Of a DNA stretch of 64,000 nt, positions 25,231 to 36,171 are shown piece by piece. The DNA comes from Cystobasidium ongulense (Eukaryota > Basidiomycota > Cystobasidiomycetes > Cystobasidiales > Cystobasidiaceae): positions 1-64,000 of the forward strand of contig BQUP01000013.1 in NCBI GenBank assembly GCA_022835595.1. Reading direction: 5' to 3'. Each line of letters opens with the position of its first letter. Positions within the stretch are counted from its first letter, which is position 1. The notes under the pieces are model-generated. The model had not been told where the DNA came from. It searched no databases and saw only the letters and a list, made by a program, of their open reading frames with translations. Made by a program: the position numbers and the translations under genes.

Positions 25231-25502
25231 GCTGGCGTATGTGATGAGATGTGAGTGACAGCGATGGAACAGAGCATACACAACTCTCAGCAGTACATGT
25301 CTGTCAAGAATGAGGTGTCCTGCTCGAAAGCCGCTTCCTGCCGCAGTGCGTCAATTGCCGAGCGAGCATCGGTTCGCTTGATCACATGCTTCGGTTCGCG
25401 CCGACTCCACGCGGTCGGGCAAGCGAGTAGCTTTTTGCTTCTCTCCATCAAGCAGAATCTGAATTCTTCAACACTCTTCCACTACCACACCAACAATACG
25501 CC
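25231..25502. promoter_or_regulatory. Bidirectional promoter of DSD1 and the RidA homologue
   Basis: 272 bases separate the two ATGs, so both genes must be driven from here. The plus-strand side ends in an A/C-rich leader (ttcttcaacactcttccactaccacacc type) just before ATG 25503. No TATA box is evident. The pairing of these two enzymes is treated in the findings. Confidence 0.6.
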
Positions 25503-26258
25503 ATGTCTTCCTCCGTCGAGAAGCTCAACTGCCCGGACCTGCCTCCCGCCAAACACATCTACTGTGAGTGTGGAAGCGTGATCGAGAGCTGCACACGCAC
25601 TTGAGGCTGCAGTCCAGGCAGAGAGGCTCACACGACTACTTTGACGTTGTCCAGCCCATGCTACCAAGTCAGCGGCAGGACTAATCCTCTGCTCTGGCCA
25701 GATTGGCCAGGACGCCAACGGCAAGCTTCCAGACGGCGTTGAGGCACAATGCGTGGGTCATTGCAGCATATCCATAACTCGCGGAAGAACAAGCTGACCA
25801 TATGCTTGAAACTAGGCTCAAGCTCTATCTAACCTGAGCAAAGTCCTTGAGACTGCCGGTGAGCCATGAGTTGTTGCACTTTCGCGCTCGAAACGTCGCT
25901 CAGCCTCTTTCTCCACTTCGCCTTTTCCTCGCGACCTGCAAACTACAGGCTCGGACTGGGAACACGTTCTAAAGGTTGAGATTTTCCTCAAGCGAATGGA
26001 AGATTTCGACAAGATCAACGTTATCTACGAAAAAGTATGGGTGTACCTGGCAAGCGTCTCTGACGCAAGATATACTGACACTGCTATCCTCGTCAGGCTC
26101 TCCCGTCTCCCAAGCCCGCACGAACTTGCATACAAGCTGGGTGAGTAGCGGAAGCACCCGAAAGGCTTTGTTTCGGTCGCTTACTATGATTCCTTCTATT
26201 CAGCAAACTCCCTCGAGATTGCGACATTGAGATTCAGTGCATGGCTGTTGCCAAATAG
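25503..26258 (+). CDS. HMF1: RidA/Hmf1-family reactive-intermediate (enamine/imine) deaminase
   Basis: Six exons: 25503-25563, 25655-25752, 25816-25858, 25949-26034, 26097-26140 and 26204-26258, giving 129 residues, the normal RidA length. The spliced product shows SHATKSAAGLILCSGQIGQD, NLSKVLETAG, the strand KVEIFLKRMEDFDKINVIYE, and the signature PKPARTC-IQAGKLPRDCDIEIQ with the Arg that binds substrate carboxylate. The family forms trimers and hydrolyses 2-aminoacrylate and other 2-enamines/imines released by PLP dehydratases. There is no mitochondrial presequence, so the cytosolic Hmf1 paralogue fits better than Mmf1. It converges on the UNC93-like gene, 211 bases apart. Confidence 0.93.
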
Positions 26259-26469
26259 ACTAAGTTGTTCATTTAGTTCAACACGTATTGCAAAGTCAAT
26301 GTAATTCACTTGTCCCATTGCACATATAAGTCAAACATAATATACTAAGCAGGAGCTCTCTAATTAGGAGTGTCTGCTGACAGCAGGTCCAGCAAACAAA
26401 GCCGTGATGCGCGAGAATAGACGTGTTTACATGGAACAGTCGAACATTATACCAGTATTGAGCTTCTCA

Positions 26470-28473
26470 TCATTTCTCGAGCTTGTCGGTGCTAGTTATG
26501 GGCTGGGCTTTCTCAACAGGCACTGCTCTGCCGCCGTCAATCTCTTCAGGGATAGTGTTATCAGCAGCGTTTCTCTTCAAAGCTTCGAGATCGACTCTTC
26601 CGTGAACGATCTTCTCGACGTAAGTTGGAACAACAACGTCCCTCTCCTGATAGTAGTTGGTTTCTTTGACGAACCAGCATACGAAGAAAAGGAGCGCCAA
26701 GGATACGAATTGCTGTGTTGCCTGCCAGTAGGCTTGAGGTAGGAAGTCAACCTGAAAGCGGAAGGTAAGCAAATTCCTCTGACGCAGTATGTGCGAAAAG
26801 CTCATGTATCGAACTCATACTCACTTCTCCAGCTGTTACTCCGAAGCTGACGGTCATACCAGCACTGACAGCGCTCTTGAAAAGACCAGCGTATCGAGCG
26901 CAGATCTGCGGGGAAACAGGAAGTCAATCAAAATGCGATGCCGAGACTGTTCCTGGCTCAGTGCCGTGGTAGCCTACCTTAGGATCATTGGATAGCGTGG
27001 CGATAGTGTACTGTACCACCGATTGCCAGCAGGCATAGATACATCCGTTGAGCACGTACCCTGCGAACAAGGGTCCTACTCGCGAAGCGGAATCGGTCCA
27101 GTCCAAATTCAAGGGTTCTTCGCCAATTATGATGCCATTTGATCCTTTTAGCCAGGTAATTTCTGTTGCCCAGACCGCAATGGTGATGATCAATAGGAAG
27201 GTAGTGCCCATGTAGGCGCGTGTGCGTCTTGGTAGATCGGCGTCGAAGATTGGCTTCAGCATCAGAGTGGCAGGGATTTGGATCATCCAGAAACACATGG
27301 AAACAAGTGAACGAGTTCTCAGGTTGTATGCGTGGGCCGACATAGTTGATTGGAAAGATAGACAGACTACCGAGGGGGAGGGGCGGGGGGTAAGCGAAGT
27401 TTCTAAGAGATTTTCTGGTTTCGCCACTTACGTTCGGACGACAAGCCAATGATATAAAGCGCCCAAATCTTCCAGTCCTTCGTGAGCTTGAGGTAGTCAA
27501 TGAGTTCTTCTTTGAAGGTTCGCTTGGCTTGGAAGACGGCAATAGCGGTTCCATCGGATCTTCGAATATGCCTCGGGTGAACAATGAAGAGAAGGCCAAA
27601 GATGATGGCAATGACTGTGGAAAGTATCAGCTATCATCGCGCCCAAGATTAGCTTATCGTGGATCTTACCTTCAATCGCGATGAATATGATATATACAGA
27701 ATTGGGTGAGCCCGTCGCGGAGTCCACCTTATCATAGTTCACTCCAAAGGCAATGGCTGCTCCGCTGCAAAAGTTCCGGGTATCAGCTGTGTGGTGCCTC
27801 AGTGCTGTTTTAATCGGGCACTGCTTACATGGTGGAGCCAAATGCGACCATGAGCCATTGGACTACAATATAGAGACCTTTCTGGGACTCGTCGGCGTAG
27901 GCATATTGGACAAAGCCAGCTGCCGACCATAAGAAGCCAGCGCCAACACCGAGAACCGCACCGAATAGGATAGGCGGGACTTCTTGTCCTGTGCGATCAT
28001 AGATCCTGGTGGTCCTGTGTTAGTCCCAGCGAAGGAACTTATGCTTAATGAACATACCATAAACCAGAGGCATAGATTGGGTAACCGACGGCTCCAATGC
28101 AGAGCGTTGCGCGGACTCCGAAAACGTTCACGAAAGATCCGGCCACGAAGGCAACAAGAGTGTAGACACCTAAGATGGAGTCGGGCTCAGCTCCTGTGGC
28201 AAGACGAGCAATGGATTCAAGCTTACCATAGAGCACGCAGTTGGTTATATTGGCGACTTGAGCTGAACTGGGCTTACCACCACCTGCGCCGAGACCTGTA
28301 CACTGAGCGTCAGTATTGTAGTAAACGAGCACCAAGACTTTCTGCTAGAACTCAATAAACGCACCGGTGATACTTCCGTACAAACCAGGACAAGCGAAAA
28401 GGACGAATCCGGTTATAAGGAGCTGGCGGAACGGTGTAAAAATAGGCAGCTTCTTGGTATTCATGATGGGCAT
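26470..28473 (-). CDS. UNC93-like major-facilitator membrane protein
   Basis: ATG 28473 gives MPIMNTKKLPIFTPFRQLL, then the first helix LITGFVLFACPGLYGSITG, followed by LGAGGGKPSSAQVANI and further helices (AVYTLVAFVAGSFVNVFGVR type). These are the hallmarks of the fungal UNC93/DUF895 group of 11-12-helix membrane proteins. Further helices occur at 27970-27870, 27790-27610, 27350-27130, 27080-26980 and near the end (FVSLALLFFVCWFV). The C-terminus is hydrophilic and ends STDKLEK. At least eight introns are present. Substrates of this fungal group are not established to my knowledge. It lies back to back with a zinc alcohol dehydrogenase. Confidence 0.82.
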
Positions 28474-29359
28474 GCTGTTGACGCTTCCACGGAGAAGCTA
28501 GAGTGGCTGAGGGCAGAGAGTGTTGTTTGGACCGGAGACGAAGAGGGTAAGCCCATTAACACCCGGCTTTATGCAGGAGGATCGAAGCAATGTATCTCTC
28601 GGTTGGAAGCGCCGACGCTTTCCAGCTTCGGCTTTGATAATATCGGTACATATAAAGTCGATCACTTCTAGGGAAATCCGAAAAACCCATCGCAGAGGAC
28701 CGAAAGCTGATAAGCTTCCAAGCTACCCACACCACAGATGCAGGGTCCCTTCGTTCGCTCCAAGAGTCTCCATATACGGTACCGGTCGAGACACCAGTAC
28801 GCCCGTGTCAGGATGGCCTATCAAGCCAATCGTGTTGGGCGTGCCGATAATGCGGCAATTTTGATCTAGTTCAGATAGACTACAGCCGACACTGATCGTG
28901 GTGGGCTACCGGGAGTTGCCAAGAGCGATATGGTGTATCGTGAATCCCGTAAAGAAGCGGCTACTGCCGGTTCGGTGGAGCCTCGGTCTGGCCGACGATA
29001 GCGGGATCGATGGCTGATTGATATAAAGGCAAGAGAGAGAGAGATTGGGAGACCCGGCCTTTTTGAAGTCCTTCTTCAACACAAGTGCTCGAAGGCATCC
29101 GATAGTACCAAACTCGCTAGGTAAGTTCCTGCAGTCCAGAGGCAGCAGTGCAAGACTAGTGACAGAATGCGTCGAAGTATCGTATCATCAGGATTGAAAG
29201 CCAGGGGAATAGCATCGGTCTGGCAGTTGACCGTGCAGCCTCACGCATTCTCTCAAAGCTCGAGCACATCTGCCTCAGAAACTTTGTCTTACAGTCAGCA
29301 GCTGACCCTAATCTGACTTCCATGCGCTTGTCTCAGCCGTCGTCAATCTTCAACATACA
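28474..29359. promoter_or_regulatory. Divergent promoter of the UNC93-like and ADH genes
   Basis: 886 bases without a credible gene. CG-type palindromes of the kind bound by Zn2Cys6 factors occur: CGGTACCG at 28777-28784, CGG-N2-CGG at 28968-28975 and CGG-N5-CCG at 28984-28994. A TATA-like GATATAAAGG lies around 29020-29029, followed by a (GA)n run at 29032-29044. The last 60 bases before the ATG at 29360 are pyrimidine/A-rich. Confidence 0.45.
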
Positions 29360-30758
29360 ATGGGCTCCACCTTCCAAGTACCCAAAACTATGCAAGGGAT
29401 GGTATACCTTGGAGATAAGAAGGTAGAAATCAAGTCCTTCCCAGTACCAGAGCCTCGAAAAGGAGAGGTATTGCTAAAGATGAAAGCCTCAAGTATCTGC
29501 GGTAGCGATCTACATGCCATTTACAGGCTGCCTGCATCGTGAGCTTGCATGGTATTTTTGCTTCAAACTTGAGTCCAGCTGCCTGATGCATTCTTTTTTT
29601 AAGTAAATGGATGAAGAACCAAGAGGGCTACTTCGACGACATCATAGGAGGGCATGAACGTAAGCAAGGTGCATGCGCGTTCGCAAACTAGTCAGCTTAT
29701 ATCTCTACCTCTGATACAGCTGCTGGACAAGTCGTTGCGCTCGGCGAAGGCACAGACAGCAAGTATGCCGTAGGCGACCGTTGCTTGGTCTTCCACGTTG
29801 GAGGGTGCTACCAATGTCAGGATTGTTCCGAGACGCGGTATTGCTCCTGTACTACTCCAATGAAGCTCGGCACACCTAACGCCCAAGGTCAATGGGAAGG
29901 AGGCGAAGGTCGCCGTGCCTACGGATGGCAGCGACATGGAGGGCACGGAGAGTATATCGTTTGCGACGTTGAAACCCTCATCAAGCTCCCCGATTATCTC
30001 ACATACTTGGATGGCGCTATGATAGGTGAGCTGCAAAATAACACGATGGAATGATGCTGGCAGACATCTTTGCAATCAAGTTATGCTAACCTTGTTCCAA
30101 TTCTGCTCGTGTAGCCTGTGGATAGTGAGTCACATAAGATATGAACGAGAACAGAAGCAATCATACTGATATCTTGTCCCTCAGCGGAACTGCCTACTCT
30201 GCAGTGATGAAAATTAAGCCAGCAGCTGGTTCCACTTGTTTTGTGATAGGCCTGGGACCTGTTGGTCTAGCTGTGTCCCAAGTGTGCCAGAAACTCGGAG
30301 CAAAGGTATACGGATACGAGTTGGTTCCTGGGAGAAGAGAATTTGCAAAAACGCTAGGCATCGAGATTATCGAAAAGGAGGAAGATGTTCCCATTGCGGA
30401 GGACGGAGTAGCCCCACGTGACGTCGGATTCGACTATACTTTCGACGTTACTGGCGCTGCCCCCGCTCGTGTCCTTGCGGTCCGGTCGGTCAAGCGTTGG
30501 GGGACAACGATGATGATTGGTGGGTATGGAGATGTCACGCTTCAAGTGTCACCATGGGTTATCCAGAAGCAGCTTACAATGAGGGGAAGCTGGACATTCT
30601 CCGCCAACGAAGGAAAACAACTCTGCGAGGATTTGGTGAAATGGCAGATGCATCCGGAAACGTTAATTTCGCACAAGTTCCCTATCTCGGAAGCACACAA
30701 GGCATACGAGATTTTTGACAAAGGTCTCGCCAACAAAGTAGCTATTGTAAACGATTAG
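29360..30758 (+). CDS. Zinc-dependent medium-chain alcohol/polyol dehydrogenase
   Basis: Exons: 29360-29538, 29604-29659, 29720-30025, 30115-30124 and 30185-30758, about 374 residues. Catalytic zinc ligands are in SICGSDLH and GGHE; the structural zinc has a Cys cluster [15 protein letters not shown]. The nucleotide-binding motif GLGPVGLAV is followed by an acidic residue at the strand end (GYELV), suggesting NAD(H). The fourth exon is only 10 bases; with it the protein reads ACGYGTAYSAV, the normal helix before the Rossmann fold. Closest in layout to threonine/sorbitol-type dehydrogenases; the insertion [20 protein letters not shown] marks the group that binds large or polar substrates. The true substrate cannot be read from sequence. 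Confidence 0.9.
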
Positions 30759-31025
30759 ACGCACGATTGGCGTGCTACTCTGTCAGTTCGATACGCAAAT
30801 ATCTGACCACGAATGAATATACTCAAGTCGTCTTGCATTCAAGCTTTTGCATTTGCGTGACAATATTGTCGATATATACAATGACACGATAAATATGCTT
30901 ATGTAACTCATACCTGCTCTGCTGCAGCAGAGAGCACAATCCAGCATACACAGGCAGTGTGTTCAGGTATCGAATCCGCAGATTCAAGCTTGCCTTCCCA
31001 TCTCACTGCTCTCAGGGCTTGCTTG

Positions 31026-33537
31026 CTAAGGCTCTGCGCCTCGCGGAGCAATCCACCAGGCCAAATTCTCTGCTGCGGGCGCGGGACTTGCAACAAATCC
31101 GTCAAATATGTTTCCGCCAGCTCCGAAATTGTTCAGCCAGTCCAAATCAGCCAGAGGTGCCCCGAAGAAATCCATTCCAGCGTTGCCGTTTGTGAAAGCC
31201 AATGATTGATCAGGCAGCAAGATTGTAGGGTCCATTGGCAGAGTCTGGGCTTGCTGAGTCTGCGAAGTCGTATTTTGCTGTGAACGGGCGATTAGTACAC
31301 TGACTAGGACCGTGACCAAAATATGAGCCTTACTTGAAACTGATTTGAGACTATAGCTTGCTGACAGGGCTGCATTGTCTGGTAATTCCAGGCATCCTGG
31401 ATGGCCTTGACCGCTTCCAATACTTGACTGACTGCAGCATTTTCACCGCTATCTGCGATCTCTTGTAGTAGACTGGTCGCAACCTTGAGACCCTCTTCCG
31501 GTCTGCTGATGTCTGTTCCGGTCGGTTTGTCATGCTGGTTTTGCAGATATTCGCACAGCGCAAGGCAGGCAATCTGGAGGTCGACGATAAGAAACCAGAA
31601 GCTGAGGTGAATGCCAAGCTGTACAAGTCTTTTGCATGTATCGATGACCGTGATGGCGCCATCCAAGACAGCTGCTTCGGATATCTGTCGTTGCCGCATC
31701 AAGGCCTGTTGCGAGTCGAGTTGTCCGCGTTGTATCAGAAAACTGCGATGCATTATGAGTCGCATGAGAGCTTGCGCCAGAAGTATAGCCTGCATTTGTT
31801 TCTTGTCAGGTCTGTTCGTAACAACACTGGTCGACATATTGTGCATGTCCTGCGCCCAAATTTGGAAGTCGTTCTCAAGAGCAGGCAGCCGTTGAATCCA
31901 TGGTACATCTGATGCGGAGGTTGCGCGTCGACGATACAGCTGATCGTGGACTACGAGCGAGTCGACGACGTCAGTTTACGTCAGGCACTGGACACGACCA
32001 GCTCACCATTTGTCCAGATCGCAGAGAGGCGCACCCGCATTCCGAAAATTGGCGAAGAGGCCAGCTGAAATTGTCCAGGACTTGGAGGAATCCAGGGTGA
32101 ATCCAAATCAGAATCGCCATCTGCAGCTAGCGCAGGCCGACCAGACGATAAGGAGAGCCTGAAGTAAGTGAAGTGGCGTTAATCGACTTCCTGCAAGTCT
32201 TCAAGATATCGACGAACCAGCAATCGTGGACAAAGCAGTTGTACCACAGCTGACACCGCCGAAGAGCTTCTTCCGGACTTCTTCCCGCCAATGCCGGTTT
32301 TCTGTGTAGGTTCTGGAGACAGGCTGCTTCAGTTTTGCGGATCAGCGAGAATAAAGGACGGTACATACAAGGTAATGCGACAGTCGAACGGCCACAGCTA
32401 ACGAGCTCCACACCGACTTTGAGCGACTTGTATTGATTTCGAATACGGCCAGCTGAAGAGCAAGCTGGATCGACTCCAGCGTGGCGAGGTCTATGATGTC
32501 AAGGTACGACTGCCGAGCTGCGCGGTACAGGCGTTCGCTATCTTCGACTTTGCGTTCAAACAGCGCTCCCAATGCCAGTAGAGCGGCCAAGATAGAGCTC
32601 ATTCCGACAGGAGCAGCCGTCAATGCATGGGGAAGGCTACCATCTTCTGCGGCCCAAACAGCTTCGTGATATCTGCGGGCATATCAAGAATGGTGAGAAG
32701 GGTAAGCCGAGGTATCAATTCATTTGGACATCCAGACGTACGCTGAAATATACTGAGGCAAAGGAAACAACTGGTAGAGCCATTCTGCTTCTGAAACTGT
32801 CAACACAAGAACGAATTAGCCATGTGCCAGCCTGGATGCTGCGTGCTTCTGAAAAGCCTGCTCACAATACGCATCGAAATACTTGGCAGAACTGCGTCGA
32901 TCAAGTAGCTGTGGTATGCTAGGCTCTGATATCTTTGCTGGCGGACGCTGATATCTGGTGAGTATAATTCCCGATACAGAGTGCTCGGTATCTTGGGGTG
33001 CTACGTTTGAATCTGCAAGCGAGATGTTGCTAGCACCTGAAGGGGAAAGGTTCGGACCTTGTCGCACCGGAAAAGACTGCTGATAAGTTTCAAGGCGGTG
33101 GGTAACGCCATCTAGCTGGAGTGGAGGAGACGGTCCAACCGCAAGCTGATTCGATTTTCCGCCAAGAATGCTGGACAGTGGCACTGGATTGCGTGAAGGC
33201 GGGCTGAAGAGGGACTTGTCGATGGGAGGTAGGAGGTTGGTGGTCTGATGTGAAGCCACATAAGGTACGGGCTGCTGGGGAGCTCGGGAAGCAGGGCTGT
33301 GAAAGAATAGAAGGCGGTAAACTAGGCGAGTCCAAGAAGAGAGATAAGGAAGAATACACACCCAGGTGTAACGTTGCTGGGTGTAGAGCTTAGACGCGGT
33401 CTTTTCGTGTTGGCGGACCTTGTAGCACTATCTGAGACGACGCATGGAATGCTTCGAGACAGACAAAATGCGCATGGTATCTCGCCAGAGCACCTCGTCT
33501 TTCTGGCATGGCAGGTGTCGCAGGCTGCGCCGAACAT
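31026..33537 (-). CDS. Zn2Cys6 fungal transcription factor
   Basis: ATG 33537 gives MFGAACDTCHARKTRCSGEI, with the full zinc cluster C-x2-C-x6-C-x5-C-x2-C-x6-C, followed by a basic linker (TKRPRL). After an intron (about 33361-33300) comes a Ser/Pro-rich region, then the fungal_trans middle domain (segments such as EAEWLYQLFPLPQYISA, ALLALGALFERK and LALQLAVFEINTS around 32800-32380). The C-terminal part has an activation-type end (AGMDFFGAPLADLDWLNN) before the stop at 31026-31028. Introns are numerous. An additional upstream exon at about 33820-33920 (MMEAQQQGFASSISSD) is possible. Position between the ADH and the esterase/SDR pair suggests a local regulator; this is inference. Confidence 0.85.
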
Positions 33538-34244
33538 CGGGAGGATGGTAGAGGCAGTATAGTCAGCTCCTGTTCATCCAAAGCGCCTCCACACATCATT
33601 CATGGGACATCTGTACCAATTCCGAGCTGTGACGATTGACCCGATAGAGGCTTCGGCTCATTGGGAGAAGCATCACCTCGCACGGTCGCAAGGACAGGCC
33701 ACGACTCACCAGTAGCACTGCGCTGTCCTTTGGCGTACGGTCTGCAGAGGTGAGCGTCAGGACTGGATCGCTGGCTCTCGTGTCCCTCTTTCTCCAGACC
33801 TTCTGTCACGCACCTGGCAGCCGATGTGCTTGCCGTCGCCGGGAGGTCGAAGGACGAGTTCATCGAGGCGTCCGAGGAGATGGATGACGCAAACCCTTGT
33901 TGCTGCGCTTCCATCATGAGTGCTCCTGCCCCACTGCGGCCTCGCAGTTCAGTCAATGGCCCTGCTGTTCTGGGTCGACGCAGCGAGCGAAAGCAACACG
34001 GCCTCTGCTCCGGCTCCAGTCGCCCACAACTTGGTGCGCCGAGTGGCAACAAATCGGTCAAGGCAAGCTCTTCTGCTACTTGAATGCACTCTCCGTCTAC
34101 ATAGCAATAGTACTTCTTAGCGATGCGAATCATCAGTCACGCCATTCGGCTTGACTGTGTGCTATCTAGCAGCTGTATTATACTATATCGGCACGACTGA
34201 TAAGGCTATCGGTAAGGCAATACACGATGGGATTATCTCTGAAG
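33538..34244. other. Region upstream of the Zn2Cys6 factor, possible 5' exon
   Basis: About 700 bases between the zinc-cluster start and the esterase stop. A minus-strand frame of 177 codons covers 33600-34133. Its middle (ATG 33917, Ser-rich, ending at a GTGCGT donor near 33816) could be a first exon of the regulator, though I could not join it in phase. The rest is probably promoter, and no other gene is evident. Confidence 0.35.
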
Positions 34245-35501
34245 TTATACATTTGATATAAACTGCCGACCAGTCAACTTTCCATCAAAAGCCTCTCCGA
34301 GTCTCTGCACGGCCAATCTTCTGAATTCTGCAGCTGTCGGGTGCGCTGTCACTTGATGGGGGAAGGGATGGGGAACGCCGGGTGCCAGCCAGAGCTGGGT
34401 CCAAGCATCATTCTCCTCGGCCAACCGTTTCGCGTAAGCTATGCCTTCGTCAGACAATACATCAACTTGAGCGGGCACTACGAGGGCAGGTGGAAGATCC
34501 GCCAGAGATTCCGCTTTGATTGGCGAAAGAAGGGGATCCGAAAGAAGGGCCTCCGAAGGATTCTTCGGCAAGAAGTAGCGATAGAACCACTGAGAGGCAT
34601 GGAAAGTCAGAAAGGATGAAGTCGAGTGGTATTCACTCCGCTTACGCTCATCCTGGCATATGATAAGAATGGTGCATGGTAATGCTCGGTCCAGCTGGCG
34701 TATGGCGAATCTGCAAGAAACGGAGTGAGATCAGCCCAGCGCTAGATGTGATTATCGACACCTCACTCACCTTTGCGAACGTTCAGGTTTGTGTCAAGTG
34801 CCGTGGCATCACATACTGGAATAACAAGCAGTTGAAAGCAAGGCTTGCATTCAAAGTTCTGGTCGCGAGCCAGTTGACAGATTATAGCTGATATGTGACC
34901 TCCAGCTGAGAAACCTCCCACAGCTATTCTGTTCTTGTCTATTCCAATTTGAGAGGCATTCTGGACTGCCCACCGGAAAGCATCCCAGCAGTCTGTGACG
35001 GGAATAGGGAACTTGTACTCTGGGGAAAGTCGATACCCCACATCGATGACAATGGCATTGCATGATTGGCAAACAGTACGCAAGAAAGATTCATCATCTC
35101 CCAAGTCTCCAATAACCCACCCGCCTCCATGAATGTTAAGATAGCAAGGTAGGAGACCGGAGGTTTGCGCATCGTATTCTTTTGGATAGTAGATTTTAAG
35201 GGTGATCTTTGTCCCGTCTTCGACCGGAATTTGAATAGAATCAATCTTGCCCACTTCCGGACCAGGGGCTCCACCGAAGCTAAGAATCACTGGGTTGGCG
35301 CGGTACTCTTCAATCGTCATATCATGCGCGAGTCTTCGTCCAGCTGGACAGAATGTCAGTCTGGCGCCTGCATGGTCAGGTAAGATGGAAAAGCTACTCA
35401 CCGATGTGCTCTCTGTAGAGGTTAGAGTACTTTTCGCCGAAGATCTCTTCATACTTGGGTGCCAGACCGTTCAGCACAGAAGTCCTCGTATCTAGTGACA
35501 T
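34245..35501 (-). CDS. Alpha/beta hydrolase, hormone-sensitive-lipase type (fold-3 esterase)
   Basis: Four exons from ATG 35501 (MSLDTRTSVLNG): 35501-35402, 35343-34771, about 34711-34650 and about 34580-34245. The oxyanion motif HGGGW is followed by the nucleophile GFSAGG, then the acid in DVLSDEG and the histidine in GVPHPFP; all parts of the catalytic triad are in place. Length about 350 residues is normal. Such enzymes cleave short or medium esters, lactones or aryl esters in the cytosol; no signal peptide is seen. A further in-frame ATG at 35711 would add 70 residues. It is divergent from an SDR gene and next to the Zn2Cys6 factor. Confidence 0.9.
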
Positions 35502-36171
35502 GGTCGTCGGAGATCCAGTGGCGGCTTTTGTATCTGTGTCTGTGCCTGAAGATGGGAACGCGTCGTACGGATCACACAAGAGGAGGGTAGGTCTGAGCTG
35601 TATGCAATATATCAGAATAAGCAGGAAACGAGGTATAGCTGACCAGCGAGCAATCTTCCATCCTTCTTGGACATGTGGAGCACGTCGGCTATGCCACCGG
35701 CCGAGAATCACTAGCCTTGGAGATATATGATGCCGAGCTCACGGTCTATGAGATAGTGATATACACCGCTATTAAGCGGTCCAATGAGACGCCTGCTCTG
35801 GGCTTTTGGGACCAAGCAGAGCTTGTTGAGCTTGCAGACTCTCGGTTACCGGCCCGATCTCACCCAAGATCCATTCACCCTGCTGTGTCGGCTCGAGCTA
35901 TGCCAGAAAGCACTCTTCGGTTCCTATCAATTTTAGGCACAGCCGAACCGAGCTGCCGGCATTGGAAGGCAACTGAAATTAGATTGTGGGGAGCTCAGTG
36001 TCACGAGATCTGGCTGTATTCTTTACCGTATATATCGGTTTAGATGTATGTAACAAGGCTTGTTCGGTGCACTTTCAACGCCAGCAATTCTGTCGCTTTC
36101 GCGCGATCGGCAAGAGACTGCAAGAATATACCCATAAATATCGTTGACTGCCTTTCGTCTCAAACAAGCAT
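35502..36171. promoter_or_regulatory. Divergent promoter of esterase and SDR
   Basis: 670 bases without a gene. CGGTTACCG at 35843-35851 is a perfect palindrome around a central T and resembles the CGGTACCG site in the ADH promoter at 28777. Such CGG/CCG pairs are typical Zn2Cys6 targets, but the match to the neighbouring factor is unproven. Confidence 0.4.
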
